This document shows positions 5,133-7,245 of a stretch of 7,245 nucleotides of DNA, piece by piece (the first letter of the stretch is position 1; each line of letters opens with the position of its first letter). The position numbers were made by a program, and so were the translations under genes. The stretch lies in assembly GCA_900554845.1 (NCBI GenBank), contig USIY01000109.1, forward strand, positions 1 to 7,245, in the 5' to 3' direction. The stretch is from an uncultured Bacteroidales bacterium (lineage in GTDB: Bacteria; Bacteroidota; Bacteroidia; Bacteroidales; Muribaculaceae). The notes under the pieces were generated by a model, which did not search any database, was not told the origin of the DNA, and saw only the letters and a list, made by a program, of their open reading frames with translations.

Positions 5133-5760
5133 ATGAAACAGATAATTCCATCAATATTGTCGCGGCATCAGAACAACTATATTCTGATTGTCATAATACT
5201 CTCAATGCTAATGTGTAATAATATGGACGCACAGGAAATAAGGCTCCCGGATTTTGATATGTCTGCCGGGAAATCACTCATACACTCTATATCATACCGT
5301 CACAGTGTGAGAGCGTTTGATACACAAAAAGAAGTGTCGGATACAACTCTTTTGCTTCTGCTTTGGTGTTCCGTCGGCATCAACCGTGAAAATGCGATAT
5401 ATCCGTTTCCCGGAAAACCGTCCGCCAACCATTGTAATCCCACCGCCATGAACAGTCAGGAAATCAGAGCGTATGTTTTCGGAACGGAACAGGTTTTTGA
5501 GTATGTTCCGGAATCACATTCCCTACGAATAATAACGGAGGGCGATTACAGACACCTTATTCCGGAAATGAAACCTTTTCGCAAGCATATGTAATGGACG
5601 CTCCATATTCGATTGTGTTTGGAGCCGATACCGTTAAATTGCGGGAAAAGGCAGAGCGTAAATTATGGGCGGCTTTTGACGCAGGGACAGCTTGTGAGAG
5701 TCTTAATCTTGCCTGTTGTGCCTTAGGGCTTTCAACAGTTCCGAGAGCAACAATGGATTT
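5133..5760 (+). pseudogene. Secreted nitroreductase-family protein, frameshifted and 3'-truncated
   Basis: The first frame (5133 to ~5563) starts with a signal sequence (hydrophobic residues 16-28, likely cleavage after MDA, residue 33). It then shows the nitroreductase FMN-binding signature RHSVRAF (56-62) and NPTAMNSQE (102-110). After residues GDYRHLIP the frame turns to unrelated sequence and stops at 5592-5594. The next frame, from GGA at 5564, continues the fold: GNETFSQAYVMDAPYSIVFG, then AERKLWAAFDAGTACESLNL and CCALGLSTVPRATMD. One missing base around 5562-5564 explains this. After ATMD (~5758) similarity ends; the usual last 20 or so residues with the closing G-Y/F-P motif are absent, and the frame runs into the antisense of the AraC gene. 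Intact homologues would be exported FMN-dependent reductases. Confidence 0.85.
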
Positions 5761-5796
5761 AGCCGGCATATCGATAATAAAGCTTCTATATTTTAA

Positions 5797-6648
5797 TCAT
5801 TTATTTTTGTTTCTTGCAGTCCGCAGTTCCGATGGAGATTTTCCAAAATGCCGTTTGACATATTTGCCAAAGAAAGAAAGGTTCTCAAAGCCTAAACGGT
5901 ATGCTATCTCCTTTATTGAATAATCCGTGTTGAACAGATGGTACCGTATGTCCTCGACTGTATATTCATCAATCCACTGCCTTGCAGACTTTCCACTGAC
6001 TTTCGTGCATATGACAGACAGATATTTGGCAGATAGGCATAATTTGTCAGCATAAAAGTCGATAGGCCGATGCTTTATGTCTTCGTTCGACAACATCTGA
6101 AGGAAACGGTTGAACTGGAATTGTATCTTGCTTTCGCCCTCCACAGACTGACACTGATCCGATTCCATATTTGACAGCATTTCAAGCAAAATGGCTTTTA
6201 TTATTGACCGCACTATCTCTTTATGATAACCCTGCGAGGGATTCATTGTTTTAGACAGGATAAGACGGTAATAGAATTGCATCTGATCCTCCAGATTCTT
6301 TACCGTTGACATACGGTAAGCCTTGCATATATATATCATGCGGTTCCATTTGTCAATATGCTCACGCATGAGATCAGACACGATTCGGCCAGACAGCCGC
6401 AACATCACGATGTCAGCATCCACGCTCACAAGAATGTTGTCAATGAAATTCCGGGGCAACACCGTAAGCCTCTCACCTTCCTTTATGGTATGGGGGTTGC
6501 CGTTTATATCTATCTGTAGTCTGCCTTTGCGACAGGCAAGGAACAGATATGAATCAGACTTTATACCGTTAAATTCCGACAGATCATTGATGTCGGTAAG
6601 CAGGGCTATATCCCCGTCGGAATAGTGTATTTTGTCCTTGTTGTCCAT
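5797..6648 (-). CDS. AraC-family transcriptional regulator
   Basis: The 283-residue protein has an N-terminal cupin-like sensing domain (residues ~10-110, with GRLQIDINGNPHTIKEGERL). A helical linker follows, then two C-terminal helix-turn-helix motifs: DFYADKLCLSAKYLSVICTK and YSIKEIAYRLGFENLSFFGK, with the closing RHFGKSPSELR. This is the usual Bacteroidales AraC layout and length. The start is placed at the ATG 6646-6648. A TTG start 24 nt upstream would overlap the -7 promoter box at 6670-6677 and is rejected. The gene is divergent from an RND efflux adaptor, with AGTGTC repeats between them, so it probably controls that pump. Its 3' end abuts the truncated nitroreductase in convergent orientation. 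Confidence 0.9.
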   Translation of the reverse strand: MDNKDKIHYSDGDIALLTDINDLSEFNGIKSDSYLFLACRKGRLQIDINGNPHTIKEGERLTVLPRNFIDNILVSVDADIVMLRLSGRIVSDLMREHIDKWNRMIYICKAYRMSTVKNLEDQMQFYYRLILSKTMNPSQGYHKEIVRSIIKAILLEMLSNMESDQCQSVEGESKIQFQFNRFLQMLSNEDIKHRPIDFYADKLCLSAKYLSVICTKVSGKSARQWIDEYTVEDIRYHLFNTDYSIKEIAYRLGFENLSFFGKYVKRHFGKSPSELRTARNKNK

Positions 6649-6669
6649 ATAATGCGGTTTTACAGGTTG

Positions 6670-6677
6670 CAAATTTA
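6670..6677 (-). promoter_or_regulatory. -7 element for the AraC regulator gene
   Basis: The minus strand reads TAAATTTG, a full match to TAnnTTTG, 21 nt before the ATG at 6648. No TTG is found at the expected -33 position. The AGTGTC repeats cover the upstream part, consistent with regulator-dependent or autoregulated transcription. Confidence 0.55.
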
Positions 6678-6686
6678 GCGTTTTTG

Positions 6687-6714
6687 AGTGTCTTTAACCG
6701 TCTTTGGAGTGTCC
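6687..6714 (+). promoter_or_regulatory. Candidate AraC operator: AGTGTC direct repeats 21 bp apart
   Basis: AGTGTCT (6687-6693) and AGTGTCC (6708-6714) are direct repeats with a 21-bp period, two helical turns, each preceded by TTTG(G) or TTTTG and followed by T-rich DNA. A third copy lies inverted as GGACACT at 6760-6766. AraC regulators commonly bind such in-phase direct half-sites. The sites lie between the divergent AraC and RND genes. Confidence 0.5.
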
Positions 6715-6734
6715 TTTTTTACCATATATACCTG
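6703..6734 (+). promoter_or_regulatory. Weak candidate promoter for the RND adaptor
   Basis: TTTG at 6703-6706 and TATACCTG at 6727-6734 are 20 bp apart. The -7 matches only TA and the last TG of TAnnTTTG. If used, the AGTGTCC site at 6708-6714 would lie between the two elements, and the leader would be ~75 nt. A non-consensus -7 would fit an activator-dependent promoter. Confidence 0.3.
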
Positions 6735-6814
6735 ATTGGATTACTATTTTGTCAATTCAGGACACTAATGAATAATGGAAAATAGAGAATTTTGCGCCCA
6801 AAAACAATAATGAC

Positions 6815-7245
6815 ATGAGATATTCAAACTTAATTTTATGGCTCATACCGGCAGTATTGCTTGGTTCTTGCAGCAATAAGACAGAAAAGAAAGATGCACC
6901 TTCAATAAAAGTCTCAACTGAGATTTTAGCGAAGGATAACGCCTGTTTGACAACGACATTTGTCGGACAGGCCGAAGCTGCCAGTACCTCGGCAGTAAGT
7001 TTTCCGACAGCCGGAACCATATTGAAGGTGACGGTAAATGAAGGGCAGGAAGTCCGCAAGGGTCAGCTTCTGGCAGAAATTGATCCATCAACGATGCGGA
7101 AAGCTCTCAAGTCGGCAGAAGCAGTATTGGCGCAAGCCCGTGATGCCTACGACCGACTGAAATTTTTGCACGACACACACAGTCTTCCTGCAATACAATG
7201 CGTAGAGGCGCACAGCAAACTTACACAGGCACAGGCCGCGTATGA
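6815..7245 (+). CDS. RND efflux periplasmic adaptor (membrane fusion) lipoprotein, 5' part
   Basis: The gene runs off the right edge after 143 codons. The N-terminus is a lipoprotein signal with lipobox LLGSC, the modified cysteine being residue 19. Then come the first half of the barrel-sandwich/lipoyl domain (FVGQAEAASTSAVSFPTAGT, ILKVTVNEGQEVRKGQLLAE, IDPS) and the start of the alpha-helical hairpin (KSAEAVLAQARDAYDRLKFL and the Bacteroidota-typical HDTHSLPAIQ). Such adaptors link an inner-membrane RND pump to a TolC-like outer-membrane channel, whose genes would be expected to follow. It is divergent from the AraC regulator. The ATG at 6815 places the lipobox correctly. Confidence 0.92.
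   Translation, partial: MRYSNLILWLIPAVLLGSCSNKTEKKDAPSIKVSTEILAKDNACLTTTFVGQAEAASTSAVSFPTAGTILKVTVNEGQEVRKGQLLAEIDPSTMRKALKSAEAVLAQARDAYDRLKFLHDTHSLPAIQCVEAHSKLTQAQAAY

Noticed and set aside
5594..5923. Separate 109-aa gene starting at ATG 5594
   Set aside because: Its first half is the out-of-frame continuation of the nitroreductase and its second half is antisense to the AraC gene.
6646..6672. TTG start for the AraC gene at 6670-6672
   Set aside because: It would overlap the -7 promoter box TAAATTTG; the ATG at 6648 gives a normal family N-terminus.
6757..7091. Minus-strand open frames at 6757-7059 and 6843-7091
   Set aside because: They are antisense to the RND adaptor, which has a lipobox and lipoyl-domain signature.

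Overview
The window looks like a chromosomal accessory region of a gut-type Bacteroidales bacterium (Bacteroidota). The evidence is the promoter grammar, with TTG/TTTG, about 20 bp, then TAnnTTTG, seen at several genes. The protein families also fit: a four-helix-bundle 'suffix' protein, a LuxR-type regulator with a long N-terminal sensor region, a secreted DUF1349 protein, and a Bacteroidales-style AraC regulator divergent from a lipoprotein RND adaptor. Species cannot be read from the sequence alone.

Layout. (1) 1-1170: a four-helix-bundle gene (261-899) whose last ~20 codons are 9-bp tandem repeats reading (N/H/D)-Q-S. The same repeat recurs outside the gene, in direct orientation upstream (78-122) and inverted downstream (923-959). 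A small unknown ORF (947-1168) starts inside the inverted copy. (2) 1289-3330: a LuxR-family regulator (minus) divergent from a maltose/galactoside-type O-acetyltransferase, which is translationally coupled to a secreted DUF1349 protein. The divergent promoters share one perfect 18-bp palindrome that carries the -7 box of both strands. (3) 3331-5790: a stretch of gene decay around one intact acetyltransferase (4073-4723, minus). It holds a possible HU-family remnant, a NimA/pyridoxamine-oxidase-like gene with its middle missing, the last 37 codons of a third acetyltransferase (minus) abutting the last 43 codons of an AraC regulator (plus), and a secreted nitroreductase with a one-base frameshift and no native C-terminus. 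(4) 5797-7245: an intact AraC regulator (minus) divergent from the start of an RND efflux periplasmic adaptor lipoprotein that runs off the right edge. The spacer contains AGTGTC direct repeats 21 bp apart, a plausible operator.

How the parts relate. Regulator/effector pairs recur: LuxR with acetyltransferase, AraC remnant with acetyltransferase remnant, AraC with RND pump. Acetyltransferase, flavin reductase and efflux genes together suggest small-molecule modification, detoxification and export, but this is inference. No complete novel system is proven. The most unusual signals are the intragenic and extragenic repeats around the four-helix gene, the palindromic divergent promoter, and the cluster of broken genes.
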